This document shows, piece after piece, positions 11,701 through 23,470 of a DNA stretch of 64,000 nt (positions are counted from its first letter, which is position 1; every line of letters starts with the position of its first letter). Both the position numbers and the translations under genes were made by a program. Origin of the DNA: Rehmannia glutinosa (taxonomy: Eukaryota; Streptophyta; Magnoliopsida; Lamiales; Orobanchaceae). The notes under the pieces are model-generated. The model searched no databases, was not told the DNA's origin, and saw only the letters and a program-made list of their open reading frames with translations. The stretch lies in the NCBI GenBank assembly GCA_016081115.2, contig CM071926.1:16009971-16073970 (forward strand), read 5' to 3'.

Positions 11701-12800
11701 ATCGGTCATTTGATGCCTTCTTGGCGGTATGAATTTTCTTCGATCATTATTTCGCCAAGTACCTAATATGACATTGTTTTGTGGTACCCTCATGTGTTTG
11801 GGTCCTTTGGGATTAGTCTTGAGACTTTTAGGTCTCCAACAATAATTAGAGTTATTTCTAGCTCGACAAGAATTAGCCGTATGACCCTTTTTAACGCAAT
11901 AAAAACAAGTAATAATTCTAGGAGCATAATGGCCAATATGCATAGTGACTTGATCATTTTTCATATGATTAACAACATTAGGCTTATGATCAAGTCCTTT
12001 TTTCAATTTATCACAACTATGAACATCAATAATATCGGTCATTTTATCGGTACTCAAGTTGGATTTTGATAAATCATTTTTCATGCAATTAATATCCTCA
12101 ACAAGAGTACTATTTTCTTTTTCAAGGTTTCTAACCTTGTCAAGTGTGGTGGTGTGATCACTTGATAGTGATTCATAGGAAGTAAATAAACTATCCTTAT
12201 CATTTTTCAAAACATTGAATTCCTTTTTCAATTTTTTGTACTTAACAAGCAAGCTTTGAATTCATCTTGAAGATCATCAAAATCATTTTGAAAATCACTA
12301 TAATCATTTTGAATAACAATATCATAGGAAGTAGAGGGTTTAAGACATACCTCGTTTTCTTCTTCGATGCCCATAAGACAATGTTCAACTTCTTCATAGT
12401 TGGAAGTTGTAAGAGTGTTCTTTAGATTTGACATTGTATCCCTTTGAGAAGTAGATGCTTTTGTTTGACTCCTTTCATTTGCAAATAATCCATAGATGGC
12501 TTCTAATTTTGCTATACTTCATGTGCCGATCGAATTCCTACAATATGTTCATATTCTAAATTAGTAAATGAACAATACAAAATATGAGAGCTTTACCGTT
12601 TAAGGAGATGATTTTCTTTTCTTCATCATTGAGCTCTTTGAAGCCTTTGGAGGTGTGTGGTGTATCTTTCATCGGAATGGATTCTCCATTTATGACGGTG
12701 TTCCAAATATCAAACCCGCAACCTTGTAAATAGCATTCCATTCTTTCTTTCCAAAATATAAAATTTTTGGAATCAAACCGAGGTGGCTTGGTGGTGGAGG
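11700..12800 (-). pseudogene. Copia A gag relic
   Basis: The N-terminal part (about 12770-12560) encodes a WKERMECYLQGCGFDIW block and TPHTSKGFKELNDEEKK, typical of plant Copia gag. The middle is deleted at about 12560-12434. Positions 12434-11700 give a coiled-coil-like stretch (LKKEFNVLKNDKDSLFTSYE) and a zinc knuckle CFYCVKKGHTANSC (C-X2-C-X4-H-X4-C) near 11910-11870. At least one frame change near 12240 and the deletion break the ORF. Confidence 0.85.
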
Positions 12801-12874
12801 TGCCGGAAAGATGAGCTTCGTCAGAGCCGACGATCGTTTCTCTTCACTCGCGATGTGAAACGAGCTTGCCAAAG

Positions 12875-12891
12875 AGTTTGGCTCGATACCA
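12875..12891 (-). other. Primer-binding site of Copia A
   Basis: The minus strand reads TGGTATCGAGCCAAACT two bases after the LTR end ACTTACA. It resembles the plant initiator-Met tRNA site TGGTATCAGAGC, with changes. Confidence 0.8.
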
Positions 12892-12893
12892 CT

Positions 12894-14355
12894 TGTAAGT
12901 CCAGCGGCTACGATAATCTAGAGGGGTGAATAGATTATCTCCATCTTTTCGATTTCGCCCTCTTTTTCGAACCGAATGCTCAAAGACAATAATAAAGGTG
13001 CGGAATGTAAACAACACACGCCGATTTATAGAGGTTCAACCCACCTAGGGCCTAATCCTCTACCACCCCAAAGATATCCAGGGATGGATTTCAAAAAGAA
13101 AAAGATTTTATTAATTTACCACAAATTAATACAACACCAACTTACAACAACACCTTGAAGAGCACCACACTCTTCTTCAACACCACCTTGAGATTACCAC
13201 AATCTCTTCTTCAAGATTACCACAATCTCCAACGGCACCTTGTGAAGATTACCACAATATTCAACCTTGAAGAATACCAAATTCTTCAACACTCAACAAG
13301 AAGATTACCACAATCTTCTTACACCTAACACTTAGATCACCCAAGTGTGTTCTTACCACAAGAACACTCACAAGGATATCTTGTGTTGAATGATTACCCA
13401 AATTCAAGATTACAACTCGATAATTGATAATACAATAGAGTGCAAGTGTAATCAAGAAAAGCCTAGACCTCAAGGATGTGAAAGTGAATAGCTAGGCAAA
13501 TTACAACAAGAAATAAGACAATGTAAGAACAAGTGTATTCTTGAGTGTATCTTGTTGTGTTGTAGTTTTCTCTCTTATTGTGTTGCTTCAATTCTTCCTC
13601 TATTTATAGAAGATGTCTTGTACATGATAGGCTCATCTTGGGGACATGAAATCTGTAAAAAATACCAAGACAATTGAAGAAAAGAGCTGTTAGAAATCAA
13701 CCCCTTAAATTAAGGAAAAGCTGTCTGCAAACTCAACGGATAGTTTGCTGTCAAAAGAGGGGTTCGACCGGTCGCGCAGAGATAAGTTGAAATTGAATTC
13801 TCTGCAAATTTTACACGGGGGACCGGTCGAGGTGGGTTCGACCGGCCGCCCCCTATGTGTGACCCGGTTGAGGGAACAAAAATGAGAAACAAAATGTGTC
13901 TGTTCTCGTGGGTACGCTCAGTGCACGGCCGCCCAGTGGTCGACCGGCCGCCGCCCCAGGGTCGACCTGGCCGCCCTCCCCCATTTCCCTTCAGTCCCGT
14001 TTTCTGTTCCAAAACTCAACACAGGTACGGGTTGCCTTATAGGGCGACCGGTCGAGCCTGAAACAAATGTGTTGTCCAATTTTAATCGAAAATAAACTAC
14101 AAGAAATACTCCGAAAAATAGTAGAAACATTTTAGACCAATCGGTAGTATTAGGACAACATATAGGGACATTGATGTAAAAATATTTGACACAAAATCAT
14201 ATAAAAGCGTTGTCCAATTTTGTCGAAAATAAACTTGAAGAAATACTCCGGAAATTATTAAAACCATTTTAAACCATTTAGGAGTATTTGGACAACCTTT
14301 AAAAACATTATTTTGGTGTAAAAATAAAATCATCAAAATCATGATTTATCAAACA
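12894..14355 (-). repeat. 5' LTR of Copia A
   Basis: 1,462 bp, partner of 6607-8037. Its U3 palindromes (13757-14055) are better preserved here, for example TTCGACCGGTCGCGC and GGGCGACCGGTCGAG. The minus-strand TATA box is at about 13600-13616. Confidence 0.92.
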
Positions 14356-14360
14356 TTCTA

Positions 14361-15806
14361 TGGGCCTAAGGAGGTGCAAGAGATAGTTGAGGGATTATTT
14401 GCAACTTGAATTATAAATTATTAGCAAGTACATTTTCTTATTTGATCAAAAAGTTCCAAATTTTTTTTTAAATAAAGCTCAAAGTATTATATATATATAT
14501 ATATACGTTTAATTTCTTCCATAAAGGCATTAAATTTTTATGAAAAGGCATGGATAATTATATATTACAATAGTAAAATAAATATGAATTAATTTTAGCA
14601 TATTACTAGTATTAATAATACTATATATATTAGAAAATTTACACTATATATTTTATAATAAATGTAAATAGTCAAATTCAACTACAAGTATCATTTCATC
14701 ATCTGTAATAGTATAATATATAATTCTAAAACTAATTGAGTGAGTGATTTTTTTAAAAGACTTAAGTTTTTGTAAAGTAATTTCAAATATAAAACTTAAT
14801 AAGTATTATATTTAATTGTTGAAATTTGACTTAATGTGGAAATTATTAACTTTTGTTTTTAACTATTTTTGGTTTAATTGTTTATTATCACTTTTTTCAT
14901 TTAAAACACAACTCTTAATGACAAAAATGGCTTAATTTTCATCTATATTGGGTTAAAGTTTATTATTTTAAATACGACACGTAAAATAAATGGAAGCTCT
15001 GACTTTATGTTTAAGTGTTAAAATAAATGGAAGCTCTAACTTTATATTTAAGCTCTAAATACGATTCTTTATGAAAAGTGTTATTCTTTTTGGCACATAT
15101 TTTATATTTTAATATCTGTTTTGAGTTACGTTTCTTTAATCAAAGAAGTTAGAGATAATGAAAGAAGTAAGCACACGATCATACCATGATAATATTAACT
15201 TTTATTTTATATGTTTTCGAGAAATAAGAATTACAAAGAAAGTTATGAGGTTGTTCTTGATTTTAGTAAAGAAGTAATTTAATAAATTTTAAATTTTTTA
15301 TACGAGTTTGTAGTTAAAGTAATATCGCTCACTCTTTGCAATGATGTTGATATGAACCTAAGTATTCCAGTATTCTTTAGATTTATACCATTCCTTCCAT
15401 TCTTCCCAACTCATTAAATTTTTAATTAATGTAATAACTTGTGATATATCAATTTTTAGCTCATGAATTACCAAATAATCTTGCATAATGCATCTAATTT
15501 TAAAATAGTTCTGAAATTAATTAAGAAAAATACTTTCATAGCCACTAGACTATCAAAAAAGATTGATTAATATGATCCTGAACTAACATAAAAACTTATT
15601 TTGCTTTATAATAATTTTAGTTTTTCTGTTGTATTGAGTTTTTTAAAAGATTTATGAATGAAGATAAATACTTAAAAAACAAAATATATATTAAATTAAT
15701 TTGAAGTATTTCAATTTTAATAATTCAAGTATTTTAATTGGTACATATTTATTTGTAAAGCACTTTAAAATGTTCATCAATAAAATTATTTAAATTTTAA
15801 TAAATT
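14361..15806. other. AT-rich right part of the Helitron
   Basis: About 1.45 kb of AT-rich DNA between the Copia and the Helitron 3' hairpin. It has a short (TA)n at 14488-14505 and a small direct repeat (AAAATAAATGGAAGCTCT at about 14981 and 15022). No gene was found. Confidence 0.5.
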
Positions 15807-15834
15807 CACGTGCGACGCATGTGTTTCTTGCTAG
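15807..15834 (+). other. Helitron 3' terminus (hairpin plus CTAG)
   Basis: Stem CACGTGC/GCATGTG (one G-T pair), 7-nt spacer TTTCTTG, then CTAG followed by a target T. Confidence 0.75.
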
Positions 15835-15837
15835 TCT

Positions 15838-15975
15838 TCTAAAACTGCAAGTACCCCATTGACATTTTATTTTATTTTACAAATTGCAGCTTATTAGTTA
15901 GATAAATACAAATTTCACAGTGTTAGTAATACTTTACGACGGTATCTGATATAGTTTTTGCAATTACCTCTAAAT
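15838..15975. mobile_element. Foldback MITE, short decayed copy
   Basis: Contains AAAACTGCAAGTACCCCATTGAC, then ACAAATTGCAGC and TTTTTGCAATTACCTCTAAA, in family order. Internal parts are deleted. Confidence 0.4.
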
Positions 15976-16564
15976 AACACTTAAAATTATGATAATCGAA
16001 ACAAAGTTACAGAGAGAACAAGTATTCCGAGACACTACTGTATAAGTTCTCCCCAAGGCTAAAGTAGCACTAAAACACACAACACATGGCCCATGAAACT
16101 GAATCACAGAAAACCAATCAAAACATTCATTCATAAAGGAAATACAGTTAGTCCCATTTGTAAAGACCCTTATATGGCCTGTTACAGTATAAGTATCAGC
16201 ACTTTACAGATGCTAAGATAACAAAGAGAATGGACTATGCAGCAACTCAGATGTACCCATCTTCAAAAATACTTACATTTGAAAATGCACTTCTGAATCG
16301 TTAAACCGTGTGACGAATCTTACAAAAGAGGGGATGAAATGAAAGGAGAGAGATGGGGAGGCATTCAAACATTTACACATTTACTCCGAGAACTCAAATC
16401 TTCGTTTTCGTTTACATAGTTTTTCTCCAAAGCAAGTCCTATCCCTCTAAGGTCACATGAGTAATGGAATTTGTATCCTTCGAACGGCATTTTCCCATTA
16501 GCGGCGAGGAAAAAAGAATGGATGAGAAAGACGAGAACGTCAATATCTTCTAACCCATAATATT
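15976..16564 (-). other. Probable 3' UTR and downstream spacer of the kinase gene
   Basis: Lies directly downstream of the kinase stop on the minus strand. It shows no coding signal of its own. Confidence 0.4.
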
Positions 16565-17151
16565 CTACGGTTTACCATTTGGTTTTTGGGGAATTATGAG
16601 CAATCTGATGATAAGGTGAAGCATGGGTAGTAGTACCGTTTGGAATCAAGAGGCTTCTCGGCTGCTGCTGTCCGTTTCTGAAGAACGACCCATGAGTTCT
16701 TAGCCCGTTTTCCCGTTCGGGCTTGAGCTGACCCGTTCGGTTCGCACCGTCTGAAAGTAGTAAGACGAGCTAGCCATGTCCTTGAGGTTTGGCAGAGGCT
16801 TTAAAGCTTCCACAACTTCGCTCATTAGCGGCCTGGCTTTGGGATCGCGGCTAAGGCAGCGAGCTGCCAACTGTGCGGCTTTTTGGGCACCTTTGATTGA
16901 AAAATGACCTTCAAGCCGAGGATCTATCAAACGATAAAACCGTCTCTTTTCGCCCAGGTGGGGTCGAGCCCATTCCACAAGGTTATGTTCCCCGTTGGGC
17001 CGATTTTTGTCCATTGATCTTCTACCTGTAAGCATTTCGAGTAGGACAACTCCGAAGCTATAGACGACACTTTTTGATGTAAGATGTCCTAAAACAAGAA
17101 TAAATACAAGTCTATCAGAATAAAAGACGGATATCCTGGAAAGCAAACAAA

Positions 17152-17431
17152 ATCACTAACTACTCCTGAGGTTTAACGTAATTACCAAAAAAAAAAAAAA
17201 AAAAAAAATCCAGTTCTTTCAAAATTACAAAAATCCCTAAATCCCTGAAAGTATTACAAACACCCATTGAGGTGTGTATTTGTTTTAACAAGTAGCCACT
17301 TGTTGAGGATGCAATTTGTAAAACAGAAACAAATATGAAGTGGGTATTTGTAATTTGGAAAGATAGCTGGGATTTTTTGTAAATAGACAGAAACCCAAGG
17401 GTATTCATTGTAATTAACCGTATCATAAATG
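17152..17431. mobile_element. Foldback MITE in kinase intron 5
   Basis: The left arm is CTACTCCTGAGGTTTAACG, then TAATTACC and a poly-A run. The middle has AAATTACAAAAATCCC and CCCATTGAGG; the right arm ends AAACCCAAGGGTATTCATTG, then TAATTA. Non-autonomous; no ORF. Confidence 0.7.
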
Positions 17432-18033
17432 TTCCCTGCAGTGACAAAAGGAATTTATAGAGGATAGTGGTTCAAGCAGATTATCGATCTTACTTTTCCA
17501 AATTCCCATACGTTACGGGATTATTATAGATAATAGTGCACAAAGAAACTAACATCACCCAATTAGAACGTCCCTAATGTATTTTTTTTTTTTTTCCTTT
17601 TTCCTATTATAGGAATATGAATTTGTTACTGCCACTTGCATGATGTGCAGCTTGAAAAAACAGTGGCAGGCTTGTTTCAAACCATAAAGGAGTACTCAAA
17701 CGAAATCAGAGACAAAAATCATAATCATAATTCATTCAGAAGAAAACAGCCAACGTCTAATGGGAGATAGCGTCTCATAATAGTACTGTTTCTTTTCCAT
17801 GTGTTGCTTCCTGACAGGGAGCATGACTTCAATATTAATGAAGATTAAAACCAAAATAGAGTTTACCCGTCATGACATATTCTGGGGCTGCATAACCATA
17901 GGTTCCCATCACACGTGTAGAAACATGAGTTTTTCCTTCATCCGGAGCATCTTTAGCAAGTCCAAAATCAGAAAGTTTGGCATTATACTCCTGGAAGATA
18001 AGTTATAGAGTCAAATACATTTCTGGCAAGTAT

Positions 18034-18260
18034 TAACTAATTACAAGAACTACCCCTGAGGTCTATCCTAATTACAAAAACCATAGTCTTCTTTCAAAAT
18101 TACAAGTACCCCTTTGACAATTGCTTCTATTTTACAAATTACATCCTCAACCTCAAGGGGATGTTTGTAACACCTTAAGGGGTTGTTTGTAATCTTAAAA
18201 GATAACTGGCCCTTTTTTAATTAAGCTAAACCTCAGGAGTATTTTTTGTAATTATACCTT
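18034..18260. mobile_element. Foldback MITE in kinase intron 4
   Basis: The left arm is TAATTACAAGAACTACCCCT, then GAGGTCTATCC; the right arm is GCTAAACCTCAGGAGTATTT, then TTTGTAATTATACC. It carries the internal inverted pair seen in copy 1. Two of the five kinase introns carry this family. Confidence 0.75.
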
Positions 18261-19314
18261 AATATATATATCAGGCTAAAGTGTCATTTTGAAGAATGTG
18301 CTTTACAAAGACTTGAGAACTCACAGCATCCAAGAGGATGTTAGACGTCTTAAAATCACGATATATAACCGGCCTTTCTGCTTCCTCATGCAGAAAAGCA
18401 AGGCCCTTTGCAGCACCTAGAGCTATTTTCATCCTGATAGACCAAGGAAGTGGCAGAGACCCTACAATTAACAATGTTAATATACATATCAAGATAGGTT
18501 ATCAAACAGATGCTAAATGATATTTTGAAGATAAACAATAACCAATTGATTTTTCGTTTTTAAAGTTAAAGTTTTTAATGGGAAGCCTATATTCACAGCA
18601 AAATTAATCCACATTCAACTATAATCCCACAGAGAGTAAGCATTATCCGAAAAACAACATTCGCCCAACACAATCCAGCATGATAACTTGAATTTTACAA
18701 ATTCATCGACACAAATGCGCTGAAAGAAGGTTTTAAATACATACTCCTGAATAAATGGTTCTCCAAGCTTCCTCTAGGCATGAACTCGTAAGCGAGCAGC
18801 CTCTGATCGTCTTCGATGCAGTAACCAATTAATTTAACCAAATTAGGATGAACAAGGTCACCCAAAAGTTTCACTTCAGCCTGCCAAATAATAGCAAGTC
18901 AGAATAATCCAACACAAGAATACTAAAACACAAAAGCATAAACTTTCAAGCAAAATCGAAGTAAGAAAGGATCGAACCAGCCATTCTTTGTGACCCTGAA
19001 GTCCGTCATGATTGAGGGTTTTGACAGCAACAGTAAGTCCTGTCCCGGTTTAACTGGTGCAGTACCATTCTCTTCAATCCATCCTTTGAACACACAACCA
19101 AATCCCCCTTCACCAAGAAGGGACTCTGGTCTGAAATTCCGCGTGGCCAACTTAAGGTCGTTAAAGGAAAATTTCCGAAGTCGGGCAGAAACTTTAAGCT
19201 CCTCTTCAAGTTTGGAGGTGGAAGAGTTACTTTCGGCATTGCTCGTGGTGGTGGATGGTATTAGAGGGGCAACTGGTTGGTCTCTGCCTGTATCGTTTGT
19301 AGTTTTACTTTCTG

Positions 19315-21065
19315 CTCATATGCACAATGAAACAATAGATAAGAAGAAAGATACTATTTTTATGATATGGAAACTGGAAAGTAAGAAGTATATAGTCTGG
19401 TGCAGACCACACATATCATACCTAACGATTCGAGCATTATAAGTTATTGAAACAACTAAATGGAGAGTACCTAATGACACTTTAACAATGTTTATTACTA
19501 AACATGCAACAAAAGAGTGCACATTGCCAGGAACGCATTTCATGCATAATTTTCAAGTGTATATAGCTGGATATTAGAACACTTCAAAAACAAGATTTAT
19601 GTGCCAGAATTGATCAATCAAGAGTAACCTAAGCTAATTTTAAAATGTCACTGTATAAATCATGTCAGAACCCATTTCTACTAGGACAATAAAACAACAA
19701 AAAGAGCGGACAGTTTAGAGCAATTACAGTTTGAAATTAATTTTATTTACGCGGTGTAGTCTAGACATTAAACCATTTATTGGTATAAAGAACTCTATAT
19801 AATCATAACCAGTATAAAACAATTTGCAGTCCCTGGAGACAGCCCTAGTTACGATTTAGTAAAGTCACAAGTCACATATGAAAATACATCTGTGGAAAAC
19901 TAGGTCCTAAACCATATTATCACCAGATCAGAATGAGTCTCTCTGTAACAATTACCTTAAACAAAATTCCTACCATGGGATAGTTAAGCAGTTAAGGATA
20001 CAACAGAGGGAACTTATATTTGGGTTCCTAAGATGTATACACTTCAAATAGCCAACGGCAAGGTGGATGCATAAAAATTAAGTCAAATAAGAAACACCAA
20101 CACAGACATAACTAAATGATGCATATGCAGCTACAGACATTATGATAGAACGCTTTATAAAACTTATTTTCCAACAACAGAAAACAGAATACATGAATCC
20201 ATAAGTTATCCAGATAAAATTCATGGAGACCACTAATTATGCATTCTTCCAGTAATGCAGCTCAGTCTAACTACTGCAACTAAGTTCCACAGCGATGTAA
20301 AAAGTTGGCTGAATAAAGTTCAGCTAACCATTATTTTTTTCCTCATAAGCACATATATTACTCTATTAGTCAACCTTAACAAATCTAACTCAAAGTTTGA
20401 CTTTGTCATGTGTTTATTTGATAGCTCTTTTAAGAGCACTAATAGGCCTTCTTTGTGCGCCAAAAAATCAAAATAACATCACATAGTTTCTCTCATTTTA
20501 TTGAGTACTGTTGTTGCATCTATAACTTCATGTAGTTACAGAAAATTTACTACGTCAGAGCAGCAACCGAAGTTACTAATAATCCTCAAATACAAACAAC
20601 TTCCACAATAAGTCAACCTGTTTTACTCATGGAGTAATAGAATAATGGAAGAACTCTCATCGATTAGAAAAGGAATGTTCATTTTGTCTAAGATACAAAT
20701 TTTTAAGAATAAACTTGTTTCCCAAGTTAACGCAACCAACCTTGCTAACACAGTAATATACTTTCAAAATCCAAATAATCTTCCAATGGTGGTTATGGTA
20801 ATCTATATGCCAACCAGACCTAAAAACTCCCAACTCCGTTGCACAGCAATCAGTACAGCTCAACAAATCATATCCAAAAATATAATCAGTGCACTTGCAA
20901 ATATATTGAACTCCAACAAAAAAAAACAAAAAACTTCTTCAACTAAAAGAAAGAAGTTTGGAGCTCATATCAAGCTAAACTGAGAACTAATATGAGCAAT
21001 AACAAAGATAATATATCATAAAGTGCAACCCAAACACAATATTTTCATAAAAATTTGGACATTAC
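19315..21065 (-). other. Intron 1 of the kinase gene
   Basis: 1.75 kb, AT-rich. The join from exon 1 ...ACTCATG to exon 2 CAGAAAGT gives the family sequence STHAESK if the exon 1 frameshift is ignored. No other gene or element was recognised. Confidence 0.6.
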
Positions 21066-21248
21066 CATGAGTGCTGATGCCACTAATAGAGCTATCAACT
21101 TTAGATCTTGAAGTAATACAGCAGTCAAAAACCTTAACCTAATGCAACATCCAGTCTCCTCCACAGTATCATCATCTATTTTCTTCCTCCCCTTTGATTT
21201 CTTGACATCCCAAGAATCCATTTTTACGCCATCATCACCAAAGCCCAT

Positions 21249-22334
21249 CTTTAGCAGACCCAAAAATCATCAAAAGCCCCAATAAACCAGAATTTTCTAC
21301 CAAAAAAATCCCTCAATTCGAGTGCAATTTCATAAAATCACCTAAACCTACTCAAACCCATTTCAGAAATTAAATATAATATAACGAAGGAAAAGCCTTC
21401 CTTCCACTTTCACGAAAACCCAAATCGCGAAAGGACAAAACAATAGTCTCTTCCCTTCAAGAACCGATTTTCATTCAACAAACCCAACGAATTTTGTAGA
21501 TAACCCAAAGAAAAAGCCCAAAAAGAACAGCTCAACCCAAATAGCTCCAAAGACTACAGAATATCCTTTCCACTTCAATAACAAATTTCTAAAAACCCAG
21601 AAAGAATCGATGAAATTACTAAGACCCAGTCGAAAAGTAGAGCTGAAAATTACACTGAGAAGGTACAAAAGAGCTCAGTGATTGCAGATCACATGCTTGA
21701 CCTTCAAAGCACAAACTTTGCCCCTTGGCACTGTGCAACAAGCAAAGCTGGAATCAGATAATAATAAAAATAATAGTGATAATAATCTTAGTTCTAAAAA
21801 GTATAACTATTACTATGCCACAACCCCAGATAATGCCTCTCTTGAAAAAGATACCGAATTATCAACAAAAAACTGACCAGTTCAATGCTCAAGAAATATA
21901 TAAATATATACTTGGTACTATTTGTATTTAATCAACTACAATAAATTTACAGTATATTTAAGTAGTATATTTAAGTTGTTTCTTTGTACTGTGCGTATGT
22001 ATGTACGCAACCTATAATGAGCTATACGCAAGAAAAATGAAAAAGTATTTTTTTTTTTGAGTGGAAAATGAAAAAGTAATTGAAAACTAAGAATTATCAG
22101 CTCTTACTTTTTTGTAGAATCTAAAGGCTAATAAAGTGAATAGGAGTCTGCCTGGCGGGCTGAAAATTCCAATTCCAAAAATATCCTTGTGTACTTTTAC
22201 ACAATTACACTTGTTGATAAGCAAGTGGATGCCACCAAATAGGGGAAATTTTATGTTATTTGTTTTGGTGTTACTTAAGTGTAAAGAATAATTAGATCTT
22301 AAATGATGATATGATATCCTAACATTATATATTG
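21249..22334 (-). promoter_or_regulatory. 5' UTR and upstream region of the kinase gene
   Basis: Upstream flank of the kinase start. The first 400 bp are C/A-rich on the plus strand, as in many plant 5' leaders. No defined box was identified and no other gene was seen. Confidence 0.3.
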
Positions 22335-22472
22335 TAGGGGTGTCAATTTCCGACCCGACACACAAACTCGATATGAAAATAACACGAAATTAATGGGTAT
22401 AGCTTCATGGGTTCGGGTTGAACCCGAATAACCCACCAATTAAACAGGTTAGGTTCAGGTCAAACCTGTCAT

Positions 22473-23129
22473 TAGGGGTGTCAATTTGGGTTGGGCCCAG
22501 GTTCGTGGGTCCGGGTTCGTAGGTTTGCGTGTCAGAAACAGCCGACTCGGACCCAACCTGTTTAATTATTCGTGTCATAATCTTGAACCCGGACCCGACC
22601 TGCTTATTTCACATGTAACCCGGACCCGACCCGCATAACCCGTCTAATAAAATTATTTTAATATACATTTAATAGTTTTAATCGAATAAATTTAGTTTTT
22701 TTTTTTTTTTTTTTTTAGTTTTTTAGAACATACACTATCCAATCAATAAAAAATATCACAAAATTCGCAACATACAAAAAGAAATAACATAATTGCATAA
22801 ATAACATTACATACTAATTAATAATATTTTGAGGACAATATTCAAAAGCATAATAATAACAAATACATAATTAATGAGGTTTTATCATTTGAGTTTTAAA
22901 GATATGTCTTGTTTGTTGTTTTTTCATACAATTAATTACTTAATTTTCTTTTAAATTCACAAACGGGTTAGACGAGTCATAGTAGGTTGACCCGGACCCG
23001 ACTTGTTTGATTGGCAGGTTATTCGAGTTCGATCCAATTTTGACCCGGACCGAAGCCTGGACTCATACCCATTAATTTCGTATTAGGTTCATGTTGGGTT
23101 TGCGTGTCGGGTCCTAAATTGATACCCTA
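22473..23129. mobile_element. Inner hAT-like MITE (657 bp)
   Basis: Ends TAGGGGTGTCAATTTGGG and CCTAAATTGATACCCTA. It has an 8-bp near-identical TSD, CCTGTCAT (22465-22472) and CATGTCAT (23130-23137). The sub-termini are full of GGGTCCGGGTT/ACCCGGACCC blocks. The TAGGG start and 8-bp TSD point to hAT. No transposase. Confidence 0.75.
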
Positions 23130-23470
23130 CATGTCATTACCCATTTAACCCGTCTAATTCGTTTGGAAATTTAAAAAAAACTAAGCAAATAATTAATTAT
23201 AAGAAAAAACAAATAACAAGACATGTTTTTAAAACTTAAATGCTAAAACCTCCTTAATTATGTAAGTTGTAATTATTTTGCATTTTTTTCATATGTTGTC
23301 CTCAAAATATGATTAGTATACTATGTTATTTATGCAATTATGCTATTTTTTTTTTGTATGTTGTGAATTGTGATATTTTTTATTGATCGATAGAGTGTCA
23401 TAGTAAGTTATTATAAAAAAAAAAAAAAAATTATTCAGTTGAAATTATTAAATGTACATAAAAATAATTT
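22660..23470. repeat. Long inverted repeat formed by the nested hAT MITEs
   Basis: The segment at about 22660-22925 (for example TAATGAGGTTTTATCATTTG and ATTTTGAGGACAATATTC) reappears reverse-complemented at about 23200-23465 (AATGCTAAAACCTCCTTAAT, TTGTCCTCAAAATATG). The arms are about 260 bp with mismatches. Confidence 0.7.

Larger units (their letters stand above)
6607..14355 (-). mobile_element. Ty1/Copia retrotransposon A, LTR to LTR, degenerate
   Basis: A 7.75-kb element on the minus strand, flanked by the direct 5-bp TSD TTCTA (6602-6606 and 14356-14360). The LTRs are 12894-14355 (5' LTR) and 6607-8037 (3' LTR), each TGTTTGATAAAT...ACTTACA. The PBS (12875-12891) reads TGGTATCGAGCC, like the plant initiator-Met tRNA PBS, two bases inside the LTR. 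The polypurine tract is at 8038-8050. The order gag, pol, PPT is readable, but the coding DNA is broken throughout: middle gag deleted, protease scrambled, INT almost gone, RT with stops, RNase H partly deleted. It cannot be autonomous. It inserted into the Helitron. Confidence 0.92.
4678..15834 (+). mobile_element. Non-autonomous Helitron carrying two later insertions
   Basis: The 5' end is A|TCTATACTTATATTAAAGCG at 4677/4678. The 3' end is CTAG|T at 15831-15835, preceded by a hairpin (CACGTGC, loop, GCATGTG, 15807-15823) and a 7-nt spacer. Start TC, 3' hairpin, CTAG, and insertion between A and T are the Helitron hallmarks. Removing the TIR element (5043-6141) and the Copia (6607-14355) leaves about 2.3 kb of AT-rich DNA with no Rep/helicase. 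Pairing of these two ends is an inference from orientation and the A/T flanks. Confidence 0.6.
16565..21248 (-). pseudogene. PBL34/35/36-like: PBL34/35/36-like receptor-like cytoplasmic kinase, frameshifted
   Basis: Subfamily VII RLCK; in Arabidopsis the PBL34-36 group relays signals from pattern receptors at the plasma membrane. Exons on the minus strand: 21066-21248 (ATG, MGFGDDGVKMDSWD), 18978-19314, 18745-18880, 18325-18461, 17867-17990, and 17088 to 16572/16565. All five introns have GT and AG ends. Visible motifs: G-loop LLGEGGFGCVFKGW, catalytic VIYRDFKTSNILL, LSDFGLAK, activation segment MGTYGYAAPEYVMTG, and family tail MASSSYYFQT. Defects: single-base run-length shifts at 21127-21131 (exon 1), 19044-19046 (exon 2, before the VAVK lysine), 16704-16706 and 16583-16587 (tail). 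In addition, SKSDVYSF has become SKSVVYSF (GTC, 17066-17068), losing the invariant subdomain IX Asp. No other stops occur. Either a young pseudogene or assembly run-length errors; the Asp loss and the intact neighbour gene favour the former. Confidence 0.85.
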
